Source: Chlamydiales bacterium (lineage in GTDB: Bacteria > Chlamydiota > Chlamydiia > Chlamydiales > Simkaniaceae). From it: DNA of 64,000 bases. Shown in pieces: positions 15,641 through 24,345 of the stretch. The stretch's first letter is position 1. Every line of letters begins with the position of its first letter. The DNA is taken from the NCBI GenBank assembly GCA_024233395.1, contig JACKPR010000004.1, forward strand, positions 235,131 to 299,130, given 5' to 3'. Under the pieces are notes generated by a model. It saw nothing but the letters and a program-made list of their open reading frames with translations, had not been told where the DNA came from and made no database searches. The position numbers and the translations under genes were made by a program.

Positions 15641-16285
15641 TCAATTTTGTTGTGGGCTGTTTATACCCAATTTTAGAGGGGAAGTCAAGGACTTCACAGG
15701 TTCAAAACTCATCCGATGAATAGGACAGGGACCGTGGAGTTTAATCGCCTCTATATGAATTTTTGTCCCATAACCTTTATGCTTATCAAAACCATAATGA
15801 GGATATTTTTCATGATACTCGACCATCAAAAGATCTCTCTTATGTTTTGCAATAATCGATGCGGCTCCAATGCTAATCGAATGACTATCCCCCTTAATCA
15901 CAGCTTTTGAAGCAATCTGTGTCGGGGGAAGATGATTTCCATCGATTAAAAGATAATCAGGTTCTTCAGAAAGCTCTTTAACAGCTAAAGCCATCGCATG
16001 AAGAGAAGCTCTTAAAATGTTCATCTCATCAATTAGAGCATTTTCAACAATGCCAATCCCATAGAGAACATCTGGATGCTTTGTTAAAATATGGTAGAGT
16101 TTTTCTCTTTGCTCAGGGGTAAGCTTTTTGCTGTCATCGATTCCTTCAATATGAAGTCCTCGAGGAAGAATGCAAGCTGCTGCAACTACAGGGCCAGCAA
16201 GAGGGCCTCGCCCTGCTTCATCAACACCTGCAATCAGCCGACACCCTTCCGAGTAAGCTCTCTCTTCATAAAAGGTCTGACTCAC
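15641..16285 (-). CDS. rnhB: Ribonuclease HII
   Basis: 214 aa. The type 2 RNase H motif VDEAGRGPLAGPVVAAA lies near residues 20-36 with the first catalytic Asp/Glu pair; DDSKKLT follows at about 50, a further Asp is in YLLIDGNH, and the last metal-binding region is in ASIIAKHKRD. It removes ribonucleotides from DNA. It sits in the conserved rplS-rnhB order, five bases after rplS. Confidence 0.95.
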   Translation of the reverse strand: MSQTFYEERAYSEGCRLIAGVDEAGRGPLAGPVVAAACILPRGLHIEGIDDSKKLTPEQREKLYHILTKHPDVLYGIGIVENALIDEMNILRASLHAMALAVKELSEEPDYLLIDGNHLPPTQIASKAVIKGDSHSISIGAASIIAKHKRDLLMVEYHEKYPHYGFDKHKGYGTKIHIEAIKLHGPCPIHRMSFEPVKSLTSPLKLGINSPQQN

Positions 16286-16290
16286 AAGTC

Positions 16291-16836
16291 TTACTCCGAC
16301 TTAGGAGTTTCGTCTTCCGGCTTCTTTTGTTCTTCTTTTTTGGGAGCTTCTTCTGCAGGCTTTTTCTCTGCTTTAGGCTTCTTTTCAGCCTTTGGAGCTT
16401 CTTCAGTAGCAGGAGCAGAAGCTTCTTCTACAGGCTCGGGGGGTGCTTCTTCATGAATAAGATCAGCAACCTTTGCTTTTTTTATCCCGATTTTTTCTTT
16501 AACTTTAGCAGCTTTACCTGCAGCGCCTCTTAAATAGTAAAGCTTTGCTCGGCGCACCTTTCCAGAACGGACCACTTCAATCTTTGCAATGCGTGGACTA
16601 TGAAGGGAAAAGACCCTTTCCATTCGGGTACCATAGGCAATTCGGTACATAGAGAAGGTTTCTGAAAGACCTGATCCCTTACGGCCAATAACAGTTCCGG
16701 TAAAAACCTGTATTCTCTCTTTTTCCCCTTCAATAATTCGAATGTGAACTTTGATCGTATCACCGACATTAAAATGGGGAATGTCTTGTTTTAGCTGTTC
16801 GGCTTCGATCTCCTCAAGTAGCGCTTCGCGGCTCAT
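16291..16836 (-). CDS. rplS: 50S ribosomal protein bL19 with long charged tail
   Basis: 181 aa against about 115 usual. Residues 1-125 are normal bL19 (FNVGDTIKVHIRIIEGEKER, GSGLSETF, the KVRRAKLYYLRG signature). The last 55 or so residues are a low-complexity Pro/Glu/Lys/Ala tail with repeats such as KAEKKPKAEKKPAEE. bL19 sits at the 30S-50S interface. The tail is probably disordered. The start has GGAG about eight bases upstream. Confidence 0.96.
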   Translation of the reverse strand: MSREALLEEIEAEQLKQDIPHFNVGDTIKVHIRIIEGEKERIQVFTGTVIGRKGSGLSETFSMYRIAYGTRMERVFSLHSPRIAKIEVVRSGKVRRAKLYYLRGAAGKAAKVKEKIGIKKAKVADLIHEEAPPEPVEEASAPATEEAPKAEKKPKAEKKPAEEAPKKEEQKKPEDETPKSE

Positions 16837-16852
16837 GATTGATTTCTCCTCA

Positions 16853-17545
16853 TTATTTTGTAATCTGCTTTATCAGATCAGGTCTTACCTGTTCTGTCTT
16901 TTCTCGTGCCGTTTTTTCTCGCCAAGCCTCTATCTCTGCATGATTGCCACTTTGAAGAACTTCAGGAACTTCCATTTCTTCAAAAAGAGGAGGCCGGGTA
17001 AATACCGGCGCATCAAATATTCCATTCTCAAACGAGTCTTGCTTTGCCGCATCTTCATTTCCAATCACTCCCGGAACAAACCGGGAAACGCTATCCACTA
17101 GCACAATTGCGGCAGGACAGCCACTCGTTAGAACATAGTCCCCTATGCTGATTTCTTCATCGACTTCAGAGACAATTGCCCTCTCATCAATCCCCTCATA
17201 ATGACCACAAAGGATCACTAAATGCTCTTTTTCAGAAAGTTCACTACACTTTTTTGCGGTGAGCGGACTCCCTTGAGGGGTCAAATAAACCACATGGGAC
17301 TTTTTACTTTTTACACTCCGTATTGCTTTGGTGACTGGCTCAGCCATTAAAACCATTCCAGGTCCACCACCATACGGACGATCATCTATCTGTTGATACC
17401 TTCCTGAGGCAAAATCGCGCATATTCACGAGATTAATCTCCAAAATCCCCTTTTCCCTAGCCCGCTTGATCATACTGACATCAAAGGGACTCTCAAAGTA
17501 TTCAGGAAAGAGGGACAAGATATCAAACCTAAGAGAACGCTTCAC
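16853..17545 (-). CDS. trmD: tRNA (guanine-37-N1) methyltransferase
   Basis: 230 aa SPOUT methyltransferase acting on G37 of tRNAs with a G36G37 sequence. It begins RFDILSLFPEYF, has PYGGGPGMVLMAEP, LCGHYEGIDER and the knot region IGDYVLTSGCPAAIVLVDSV. The start is GTG at 17545, nine bases after the rpsP stop; the ribosome site before it is weak, suggesting coupling to rpsP. Confidence 0.96.
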   Translation of the reverse strand: MKRSLRFDILSLFPEYFESPFDVSMIKRAREKGILEINLVNMRDFASGRYQQIDDRPYGGGPGMVLMAEPVTKAIRSVKSKKSHVVYLTPQGSPLTAKKCSELSEKEHLVILCGHYEGIDERAIVSEVDEEISIGDYVLTSGCPAAIVLVDSVSRFVPGVIGNEDAAKQDSFENGIFDAPVFTRPPLFEEMEVPEVLQSGNHAEIEAWREKTAREKTEQVRPDLIKQITK

Positions 17546-17554
17546 AAAGCTTAC

Positions 17555-17872
17555 TTATTTCTTTGCTTTACGTTTCTCGCTGCGTTTCTTTACTTTCGTT
17601 GCAGCTCTTTCTCTTAAGCTTTTAATGACTCCAGGAGCTTTTCGAGCAATAAGCGCTTCAGCTTTTTCAGTTAGCTCTGCTCCTAAATCGACCCAATGCT
17701 GAATACGATCTTCATTAAGCGTCGCATCCTTTTCTCCATCCGTATGTGGATCATAATGTCCAAGATTTTCAACATATTTTCCATCACGTGGAGAACGAGA
17801 ATCTGCAACCACTAAGCGGTAAGTCAATCGATTGGTTCGGCCCTGTTGTCTTAGGCGAATCTTTAATACCAT
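17555..17872 (-). CDS. rpsP: 30S ribosomal protein bS16
   Basis: 105 aa starting MVLKIRLRQQGRTNRLTYRLVVADSRSPRDG, the bS16 signature. A TTG 15 bases upstream would add five residues, but the ATG with GGAG nine bases before it fits the family. The C-terminus is basic and slightly longer than in E. coli. It heads the trmD-rplS-rnhB operon after the gap holding repeat element C. Confidence 0.96.
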   Translation of the reverse strand: MVLKIRLRQQGRTNRLTYRLVVADSRSPRDGKYVENLGHYDPHTDGEKDATLNEDRIQHWVDLGAELTEKAEALIARKAPGVIKSLRERAATKVKKRSEKRKAKK

Positions 17873-17954
17873 CTGTGTAAACTCCAATTCACAAATCTAA
17901 TAAGATCACTTATTCTAATAGATCGGAACAAAAAATGGTATTAAAATCCTCAGC

Positions 17955-18121
17955 ACTACTCCGTTTCAAAAAATTTAGCGGTAAATTTGATCAGATTTTC
18001 GTTCAAATTTTCCTTCCTAAAATCGAGAGCATTGTCAATGTGACAAGGGGAGATTTTTGGAAGGGAAAAGGGAATAGAAAGATGGTTGAATTTACCGCTA
18101 AATTTTTTGAAACGGGGTAGT
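17955..18121. repeat. Long inverted-repeat element C (167 bp)
   Basis: Arms 17955-17987 and 18089-18121 are inverted copies with one or two mismatches (core GTTTCAAAAAATTTAGCGG). The centre contains GAGCATTGTCAATGTGAC. It fills most of the 310-base gap between ffh and rpsP, and there is no other gene there. A 61-codon plus-strand frame spanning it is not credible. Confidence 0.72.
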
Positions 18122-18182
18122 ACATTCGAATTTTTTGATTTAATCGCCTCGAACTGAGATTCGAAAAATTAGCTGAAACTTT

Positions 18183-19541
18183 TTATTTGTATAGGTTCTT
18201 GAGCCCACTCATAGATGCAAGTTGGTCTTTAAGAGAAGGATCATTCATGAATTTTTTCTTCATGCCAGGCATTTTTTTCATCATCTGCTTGATCCGTTTA
18301 AAATTCTTGATCATCCGATTGACATCGTCGATCGACGAGCCACTCCCCTCTGCAATCCGACGACGGCGTGGAGGAATGAGCTCATCAAGCCCTAAACGTT
18401 CATTAGGAGTCATAGAAAGGATGATGGCTTCAATCTTTCCCATCTCTTTATCGGAGACTTCGAACTCCCCAAGATTAGAAAAACCCGGCATCATTGACAG
18501 AAGACTCTTGAGCGATCCCATCTTTTTAACTTGTCGCATCTGTTTCAAAAAGTCATCATAGGTAAAAGAAGCTTTTAAGAGTTTTTTCTGAAGCTTTTCA
18601 GCATCTTCTTGATTGACATGTTCCTCAGCTCTTTTGACCAGATTGATCACATCTCCCATTCCGAGGATTCGATCAGCCATAGACTGAGGATTAAAAAGTT
18701 GGAAATCGGTGACCTTTTCACCGACCCCTTCAAACTTAAGAGGTTTCCCTGTAATTTCACGAATAGAAATCGCAGCCCCTGCACGGGTATTCCCATCGAG
18801 CATTGTCAGAATCGTTCCAGTAATCGCAATTTTCCCATCAAATTCTGCAGCGGTTTTTACCGCATCTTGTCCTGTTGCTGCATTGGCAACAAAAAGAACT
18901 TCGTGAGGGTCCACAGCCCCTTTAATTTTGCTGAGCTCTTTCATCAGCTCATCATCGATATGCAGGCGCCCTGCTGTATCGATAATCAAAACATCAAAGG
19001 CTTCTCTCTTCGCTTGATCAAGGGCTTCCTTCGCCACTTTTACCGGATTTTTTTGATCACGATCTGCATAAATCGGAACTTCGACTTGCTTTCCAAGGGT
19101 CTCTAATTGATCAATCGCCGCAGGACGTTGCAGGTCACAAGCAGCAATGAGAACTTTTTTATTTTGTTTCTTTAGATATAGAGCAAGCTTTGCCGATTGC
19201 GTTGTTTTTCCTGATCCTTGAAGCCCACACATTAAAATAACAGAAGGACGATGTCCAATATTAAGAGGAGCTTCATCGCTTCCCATTAAACTTTTAAGCT
19301 CATCGTGGATGATTTTAGTGAATTGATCGCCAGCAGACACCGACTTTGTTACATCTCCACCAAGAGCTTTTTCTTTCACTTTCTTGATGAAGTTTTTAGC
19401 AACGGTATAGTTCACATCAGCATCTAAGAGGGCTAAACGGACCTCTCGCACTGCATCTGCTATGTTTTCTTCAGTTAACTTTTTTTTAGAGCCTAGTGCT
19501 GTAAAAACATTTTGAAATTTTTCAGTAATACCGCCAAACAT
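18183..19541 (-). CDS. ffh: Signal recognition particle protein Ffh
   Basis: 452 aa. The NG domain carries GLQGSGKTTQSAKLA (near 105-119), DLQRPAAIDQL, IDTAGRLHID and TMLDGNTRAGA-type GTPase motifs. The M domain is Met-rich (KMGSLKSLLSMMPG, MMKKMPGMKKKFM). It binds SRP RNA and nascent signal peptides and docks with FtsY for membrane targeting. In chlamydial order it lies between rpsP and prmC. Confidence 0.97.
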   Translation of the reverse strand: MFGGITEKFQNVFTALGSKKKLTEENIADAVREVRLALLDADVNYTVAKNFIKKVKEKALGGDVTKSVSAGDQFTKIIHDELKSLMGSDEAPLNIGHRPSVILMCGLQGSGKTTQSAKLALYLKKQNKKVLIAACDLQRPAAIDQLETLGKQVEVPIYADRDQKNPVKVAKEALDQAKREAFDVLIIDTAGRLHIDDELMKELSKIKGAVDPHEVLFVANAATGQDAVKTAAEFDGKIAITGTILTMLDGNTRAGAAISIREITGKPLKFEGVGEKVTDFQLFNPQSMADRILGMGDVINLVKRAEEHVNQEDAEKLQKKLLKASFTYDDFLKQMRQVKKMGSLKSLLSMMPGFSNLGEFEVSDKEMGKIEAIILSMTPNERLGLDELIPPRRRRIAEGSGSSIDDVNRMIKNFKRIKQMMKKMPGMKKKFMNDPSLKDQLASMSGLKNLYK

Positions 19542-19566
19542 TCAAATCTCCTATGAGCGATTCATT

Positions 19567-20409
19567 TTACTGAAAATTCTTGTCATATTCAAGGAAAAAG
19601 AACCGGTCGTGACCACTCCAATCCTTTTCACATTTCTTTTGCACCCAATGACTTTCGGAAAAGATCTCCATCAAATCACTTCCTTGCCCCGTCCCAATTT
19701 CAAAAAATACCTTTGCTTTTGGGTTTAAAAAATGAGGAAGATCCTTTGCTAAACGGTGATAAAAATCGAGCCCCCCAACAAGAGCTCCCTTCGGCTCAAA
19801 GACCCGCACTTCCTCTTCAAGCCCCTCATAGTCTTCAGGAGTGATATAAGGAGGATTACAAATGACCACATCAGCTTTCTTACCCTCAAATGGAGTGAGC
19901 AAATCCCCCTCTAGAAACTCCATCTCTAAATGATTTCTCTCTGCATTCTGCTTTGCAATCGTTAAAGCCTCACCTGAAATATCGGCTAGCTTCACATCGC
20001 AGTCAGGACGTTTATTTTTAACCGCAAGACCCAGACATCCCGTTCCTGTGCATACATCCCAGACCTCTAGAGCTCCTTCTGGAAGGCTTTTGACAATAAG
20101 GTCCGCAAGAATCTCTGTTTCATGGCGAGGAATCAGGGTTGCAGGCGTCACTTTAAGCTTGAGATCTAAAAATTCAACCTCACCCACAATGTAGGCAAGA
20201 GGCTCCTTCATCCCTTTACGCTTAATCCATTCCCGATAACGGGAAACCTCCTTTTCTTCCAAGGGAGCATCATAATCAAAGTAAAGCTCCATCCGCTTCC
20301 GTTTGAGTAGGACAGATAGGAGCTCTTCGGCTTCACGGCGGGCATGGACAATCCCTCGTTTTTCCAGGTATTCAGTAGAGCGTTTAATGAGCTCACGGAT
20401 CGTGTACAA
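19567..20409 (-). CDS. prmC: Release factor glutamine methyltransferase
   Basis: 280 aa. The AdoMet fold (EVWDVCTGTGCLGLAV) and the NPPY substrate-glutamine motif (VVICNPPYI) are present. It methylates the GGQ glutamine of PrfA. I chose the TTG start at 20409: it has AAGGAG six bases upstream and starts the family-typical sequence YTIRELIKR. A longer frame to 20460 lacks a ribosome site. It is separated from its partner prfA by an inserted plus-strand gene. Confidence 0.93.
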   Translation of the reverse strand: MYTIRELIKRSTEYLEKRGIVHARREAEELLSVLLKRKRMELYFDYDAPLEEKEVSRYREWIKRKGMKEPLAYIVGEVEFLDLKLKVTPATLIPRHETEILADLIVKSLPEGALEVWDVCTGTGCLGLAVKNKRPDCDVKLADISGEALTIAKQNAERNHLEMEFLEGDLLTPFEGKKADVVICNPPYITPEDYEGLEEEVRVFEPKGALVGGLDFYHRLAKDLPHFLNPKAKVFFEIGTGQGSDLMEIFSESHWVQKKCEKDWSGHDRFFFLEYDKNFQ

Positions 20410-20515
20410 AAGGATCTCCTTCCTCAAAAAATGATTGAACAGGTTAGATAGTATCGTCAAATTCTCACAGTTGTTTTAGTCCTTTCTATGGGAAACTTCT
20501 GTGTTATCCTGCTTC

Positions 20516-20536
20516 GTGAGCCCATTTTGGGCTCAC
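20516..20536. repeat. Perfect 9-bp hairpin
   Basis: GTGAGCCCA-TTT-TGGGCTCAC forms a strong stem with a 3-nt loop in the 311-base gap between prmC and the inserted gene. No T-tract follows on either side. The rest of this gap holds the repeat at 20541-20606 and no gene that I can see. Confidence 0.6.
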
Positions 20537-20540
20537 TCCA

Positions 20541-20606
20541 TCGGACGTCTTGAATTTTTCTCATAGAGAGAACTACTCCAACAGCGATTATTTGACGACA
20601 CTATCT
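20541..20606 (-). repeat. Dispersed repeat related to 48671-48740
   Basis: Read on the minus strand it contains ATAGTGTCGTC, a gap of 16, AGTAGTTC and then a small hairpin (TTCTC-TCTAT-GAGAA). The segment at 48671-48740 has the same two blocks with a gap of 17 and a hairpin at the same place (TTCC-TATAA-GGAA). Confidence 0.45.
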
Positions 20607-20720
20607 AGAAAAAATTATTCCATAAAATCAGAAAAAAAGCTATGATGCTTCGTCATAAAAATAACCTTTTAACTCAATTTTGGAAAATTTTATCCAATCA
20701 AAAATTAAGGAGACAAGAAT

Positions 20721-21599
20721 ATGGAACAATACGGAGCATCTTACGGAGCATCTTCACTCCCTAGAAGAGAACACTTTGAGGATTTTTCTCCACCTGATTT
20801 CTATGGAGCAGATGGAAGCAGACCCTATCCTTTTGCTGGGACAGTTCTCATGGGAGCTCTACTAAATATCGCGATTTTTAAATTATCGCCTAGAACAAAT
20901 GCGGCTCACTTTGTAGCGATTGGAGTTCTTGGATCCCTTGGAGTCAATTGCATGCACGCAATTCTAAAACTTGCTGGACATACCAAGAATCCTCATCATA
21001 TGACGGTCTTTGATGAAGAAGAAGAGGATTTTTCTCATCTAGACCGTGAGCGCGAACGTTCTCCAAGCAGTTTGCCCCCATCCTCACAGCACACTTTATT
21101 TACCAGAGCACCAGTCCTTAGTGAATTTCCTATGGCACACGGTGTAGGCCAACGAAAAGAGGTCTATGACAGCAACATTCGGTTTATTCACATCGTAATC
21201 GTTAAACCACTTTCTGGATTATCTGAAATGTTGATCCCATGGTTTACTGCTACAAAAGGTATTCGGGACGTTGCGAGCGGTGTTTTCCACCATATCGGAC
21301 CTCAATATACTTATCAAGATGGAAGACGAGATATTCAGCTCGTTCTCGCTGGAGTCGTCGCAGCCTTTGCACTTAAAAAAATTGCTCCATGGTTTAAGCC
21401 TTCTCTAAATACCGACTGGCAAACAGTTGCCATTGCAGTCCTTCTTCCAGCTATATGGACAAAAGCAACTCAACTCCCTTTAGCTAAAAATGGAGATCCA
21501 GGAAAACCTTGGTCTTGGGGTCAAAACATCGTAGAGAGAGTATCTAAGAGTTACGCTGAAGCTGCTAGCACAAGAGGCACAGGGTTTCGTCGGAAGTAA
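20721..21599 (+). CDS. Orphan membrane protein, 292 aa
   Basis: Unrecognised. Two hydrophobic helices near residues 40-85 (FAGTVLMGALLNIAIFKL, FVAIGVLGSLGVNCM) are followed by a polar, charged segment (about 95-140), then further hydrophobic stretches (about 210-250, AGVVAAFALKKI, VAIAVLLPAIW). The N-terminus repeats GAS (YGASYGASS). AAGGAG lies eight bases before the ATG. It is inserted against the direction of the prfA/prmC pair and has its own terminator, so it is a separate unit, perhaps an inclusion-membrane or effector protein. Confidence 0.75.
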   Translation: MEQYGASYGASSLPRREHFEDFSPPDFYGADGSRPYPFAGTVLMGALLNIAIFKLSPRTNAAHFVAIGVLGSLGVNCMHAILKLAGHTKNPHHMTVFDEEEEDFSHLDRERERSPSSLPPSSQHTLFTRAPVLSEFPMAHGVGQRKEVYDSNIRFIHIVIVKPLSGLSEMLIPWFTATKGIRDVASGVFHHIGPQYTYQDGRRDIQLVLAGVVAAFALKKIAPWFKPSLNTDWQTVAIAVLLPAIWTKATQLPLAKNGDPGKPWSWGQNIVERVSKSYAEAASTRGTGFRRK

Positions 21600-21641
21600 T
21601 AACCAACCGACTCATCTTTATTGATGAGTAACTCCAAATAC

Positions 21642-21675
21642 AAAAACCCTCATCTTCTGTTGGTGAGGGTTTTTT
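21642..21675. terminator. Bidirectional terminator between orphan gene and prfA
   Basis: An ACCCTCA/TGAGGGT stem is extended by A:T pairs on both sides, with an 11-nt loop and a T-run on either strand. A smaller hairpin (CTCATC-TTTATT-GATGAG, 21610-21629) precedes it. Confidence 0.8.
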
Positions 21676-21717
21676 CTTTCTATTTGCATTTCATAGAGTA
21701 TTTTTCGAAAGGAAAGA

Positions 21718-22788
21718 TTAGCTGACAGACTTGAGTTTTTCTTGGTGAAAGTGGCTGATAAGAGCTTCGGAAATCTCTCGGAGATCTCCGTCCATAATTT
21801 GGTCAAGTTTATAGAGGGTAAGATTGATCCGATGATCGGTTACCCGGTTTTGAGAATAATTGTAGGTGCGGATCCGTTCGCTACGATCTCCTGAACCGAC
21901 TTGTGAAGAACGAATGGAAGCTCTTTCTTCTGCTTCCTTGCGCCTTTTTTCTTCGGCGAGTTTTGCAACAAGGACGCGGAGTGCTTTTTCTTTGTTTTTA
22001 TGTTGCGAACGCTCTTCTTGGCAGTAGACGACAACCCCTGTTGGCATATGGGTAATCCGAACAGCTGAGTCAGTTGTATTGACATGTTGTCCCCCTGCAC
22101 CTGAGGCGCGATAGGTATCGATTTTTAGATCTTTTTCATCGATCTCGATTTTTTCTTCTTCTCTAGGCTCCATTAAAACAGCTACAGTAATTGCAGAGGT
22201 ATGTACGCGCCCTTGTGTTTCGGTTTCAGGAACCCGCTGCACGCGATGGGTCCCCGCTTCATACTGAAGGTAGCGGTGGACATTTTTACCTGTCACAGAA
22301 AAAATGTATTCTTTGTATCCCCCTGCTTCAGAATCCGTCAGGGCAAGGGTTTCCATTTTCCAGCCCATGTGATCACAATAAAGACGATACATCCGCACAC
22401 AATCACCGACAAAGATGGCGGCTTCATCCCCACCTGTTCCTGCGCGGATTTCCATAATGACATTCGCATGATCGTTGGGATCTGGGGGAACGAGAAGGGT
22501 TTCAAGCTTGGCATGAAGGATGGAAACTTGAGTTTCTAGCTTTTCGATATCTTCTTTGATAACAGAGGTAAACTCAGGATCACTCTCTTCTTTAAGAAGC
22601 GCTTTATTATCTTCGAGCTCTCTTTCTGCTTTTTGAAATCGTTGATAGGTCTCTCGAAGTTCTGAGAGATAGGAATGTTCTTGAGAGAGCTCCTTATACT
22701 TCTTCTTATCAGAATGGACTCCAGGATTACCCAAAGCCGTTTCGACCTCTTCAAGGCGGGAGAGGAGCCCCTCAATTTTAGCTTTCAA
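21718..22788 (-). CDS. prfA: Peptide chain release factor 1
   Basis: 356 aa, full length. The GGQ motif is in RASGAGGQHVNTTDSAVRI, after the helical N-domain and the codon-recognition domain; the recognition region lies in ETETQGRVHTSAITVAV. It releases peptides at UAA and UAG. The start lies 4 bases after the rpmE stop. Substrate of PrmC, whose gene lies about 1.3 kb downstream. Confidence 0.97.
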   Translation of the reverse strand: MKAKIEGLLSRLEEVETALGNPGVHSDKKKYKELSQEHSYLSELRETYQRFQKAERELEDNKALLKEESDPEFTSVIKEDIEKLETQVSILHAKLETLLVPPDPNDHANVIMEIRAGTGGDEAAIFVGDCVRMYRLYCDHMGWKMETLALTDSEAGGYKEYIFSVTGKNVHRYLQYEAGTHRVQRVPETETQGRVHTSAITVAVLMEPREEEKIEIDEKDLKIDTYRASGAGGQHVNTTDSAVRITHMPTGVVVYCQEERSQHKNKEKALRVLVAKLAEEKRRKEAEERASIRSSQVGSGDRSERIRTYNYSQNRVTDHRINLTLYKLDQIMDGDLREISEALISHFHQEKLKSVS

Positions 22789-22791
22789 GAA

Positions 22792-23136
22792 CTACTCCTT
22801 TGGAGCACTCTTTTTCTTAGCTGTTTTTTTAGCAGCAGCTTTTTTTGCAGGCTTTTTTTGCTCTTGCTTTTCTTTCTGCTCTTTCGCTTGAGCTGCTTTT
22901 TGAGCATAACGTTTCTTGAACTTATCGACACGTCCTTCAGAGTCAACAAATTGCTGACTTCCAGTAAAGAAAGGGTGTGAGGCTGAAGAGATAGGCACTT
23001 TGTAAACAGGGTACTCTTTTCCTTCAAAAGTTTCCCTTTCTTCTGGTTGCAGAGTGCTTCCACAAACAAATTTCGTTCCAGTTGCCGTATCCACAAATAA
23101 AATATCTTGATAAGGAGGGTGTCCTTCTTTCTTCAT
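22792..23136 (-). CDS. rpmE: 50S ribosomal protein bL31 type B with basic tail
   Basis: 114 aa. It starts MKKEGHPPYQDILFVDTAT and contains SSASHPFFTGSQQFVDSEGRVDKFKKRY, the C-minus (type B) bL31 pattern without the four zinc cysteines. The last 35 or so residues are a Lys/Ala-rich extension (KKPAKKAAAKKTAKKK). First gene of the prfA unit. Confidence 0.94.
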   Translation of the reverse strand: MKKEGHPPYQDILFVDTATGTKFVCGSTLQPEERETFEGKEYPVYKVPISSASHPFFTGSQQFVDSEGRVDKFKKRYAQKAAQAKEQKEKQEQKKPAKKAAAKKTAKKKSAPKE

Positions 23137-23324
23137 CGAATAATCCTTTGATAGTCACTATTGCTTTGCATACGTTCACAAGATTTAACCCCCTATGAAC
23201 ATATACAGTGGTTTGGTGGAAATTAAACCCTTTTTGAGGATAAAAAACAACTATTAATGAATTTTTTCCCTGTCTGAGCCAGTTTTTAGAAAAATTTTAT
23301 TCGGAGATCTGGTATAGTGATGCC

Positions 23325-24245
23325 ATGATGTACCAATCCCAAGCTTTCAGACTCGGACCTACCTCCACACCTAAGATTGTTAAATGGACGATCTTTGCAA
23401 CGCTGGTTGTGAGCTTTTTTTCACTTATTTCAAATGCTCTTTTTACACAGGTCTTCCATATCCCAAGCCCGCAGTACCTTTTTAGTTTAACAACTTGGGG
23501 GGTTCATAAATTTTTTATTTGGCAATTTCTCTCTTATCTCTTCCTCCAACCGATTTCATCGGGTGGAATTTCAATGGCCCTTATTCTCCACGTCTTTTTC
23601 GATATCTACCTTTTATGGGCGATTGGATCAGCTATTGTACAAGCAAGAGGAGAAAAACACTTTATTGGCCTCTATTTTGGAGGCGCCCTGTTTGTAGGGA
23701 TCATCGCTTACCTTTCCCTCCTCTTTTTTGGCTCTCCCCTTCCCTTTGCTGGAGCAACGACATCGATTTATATTCTCCTCATCGGATGGGCATTTCTTTT
23801 TCCTGAAGCAATGATTATGCTTTTTCTCTTAATTCCGGTTCGAGCCAAATGGCTTGTTTTTGGACTCATCGGCGTGAATCTATTCCTCGATTTTTCTAAT
23901 GGAAACTTTCTCTCCTTCTTTGTCACAGGGGGTGCAATGCTTTATGGCTACCTCTACTCTGTTCTCGTCTGGGATAGCTTAAGTCCCTTTCGTCGCCTTC
24001 ATCCTTTAGAGAAGAAGATGATCTTTTTGAAAAGAAAATGGTTCCACCGTTTTCGAAAGGTTGTCGATATCGAAGTTCAACCCTCAAAGGTCTATGACTT
24101 CAAAACAGGAAAGGCGATTATTCAAGACGATGATTTTATGGATGCTTGCCTCGATAAAATCTCAAAAAAAGGGAAAAGTTCATTAACAATTCGTGAGCGA
24201 TTCCGTATGTGGCGCATCTCCCGCAAAAAAAGCAGCTTAAGTTAG
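23325..24245 (+). CDS. Rhomboid-fold membrane protein lacking the catalytic dyad
   Basis: 306 aa with about six membrane helices over the first 215 residues and a basic cytoplasmic tail. The layout matches rhomboid proteases: a hydrophobic WQFLSYLFLQ segment, then a helix where the active-site GxSG should be, here FAGATTSIYIL. The last helix has VTGGAMLYGY where H-x-GG is expected. Thus both the catalytic Ser and His look absent and it is probably a non-proteolytic (iRhom/derlin-like) member. A TATAGT close to the ATG suggests a very short leader. Confidence 0.65.
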   Translation: MMYQSQAFRLGPTSTPKIVKWTIFATLVVSFFSLISNALFTQVFHIPSPQYLFSLTTWGVHKFFIWQFLSYLFLQPISSGGISMALILHVFFDIYLLWAIGSAIVQARGEKHFIGLYFGGALFVGIIAYLSLLFFGSPLPFAGATTSIYILLIGWAFLFPEAMIMLFLLIPVRAKWLVFGLIGVNLFLDFSNGNFLSFFVTGGAMLYGYLYSVLVWDSLSPFRRLHPLEKKMIFLKRKWFHRFRKVVDIEVQPSKVYDFKTGKAIIQDDDFMDACLDKISKKGKSSLTIRERFRMWRISRKKSSLS

Positions 24246-24345
24246 AGGGTGTCCAAATCCTTATTGGATGTGATCAAATTTTCCCTTGAATTTTTAGCAC
24301 TTTGATCTTATAATTTATGTCCCCCTTCTTAAAAAAGGTTTAAAA

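Noticed and set aside
17935..18120. 61-codon plus-strand frame between rpsP and ffh
   Set aside because: It runs exactly through the inverted-repeat element and reads both arms; the peptide has no independent support.
18609..19106. 165-codon plus-strand frame inside ffh
   Set aside because: Antisense to the conserved GTPase domain of Ffh; composition rich in Cys, Ile and Arg as expected for shadow frames.
22191..22539. Two overlapping plus-strand frames inside prfA
   Set aside because: Antisense to the conserved GGQ and codon-recognition regions of release factor 1.
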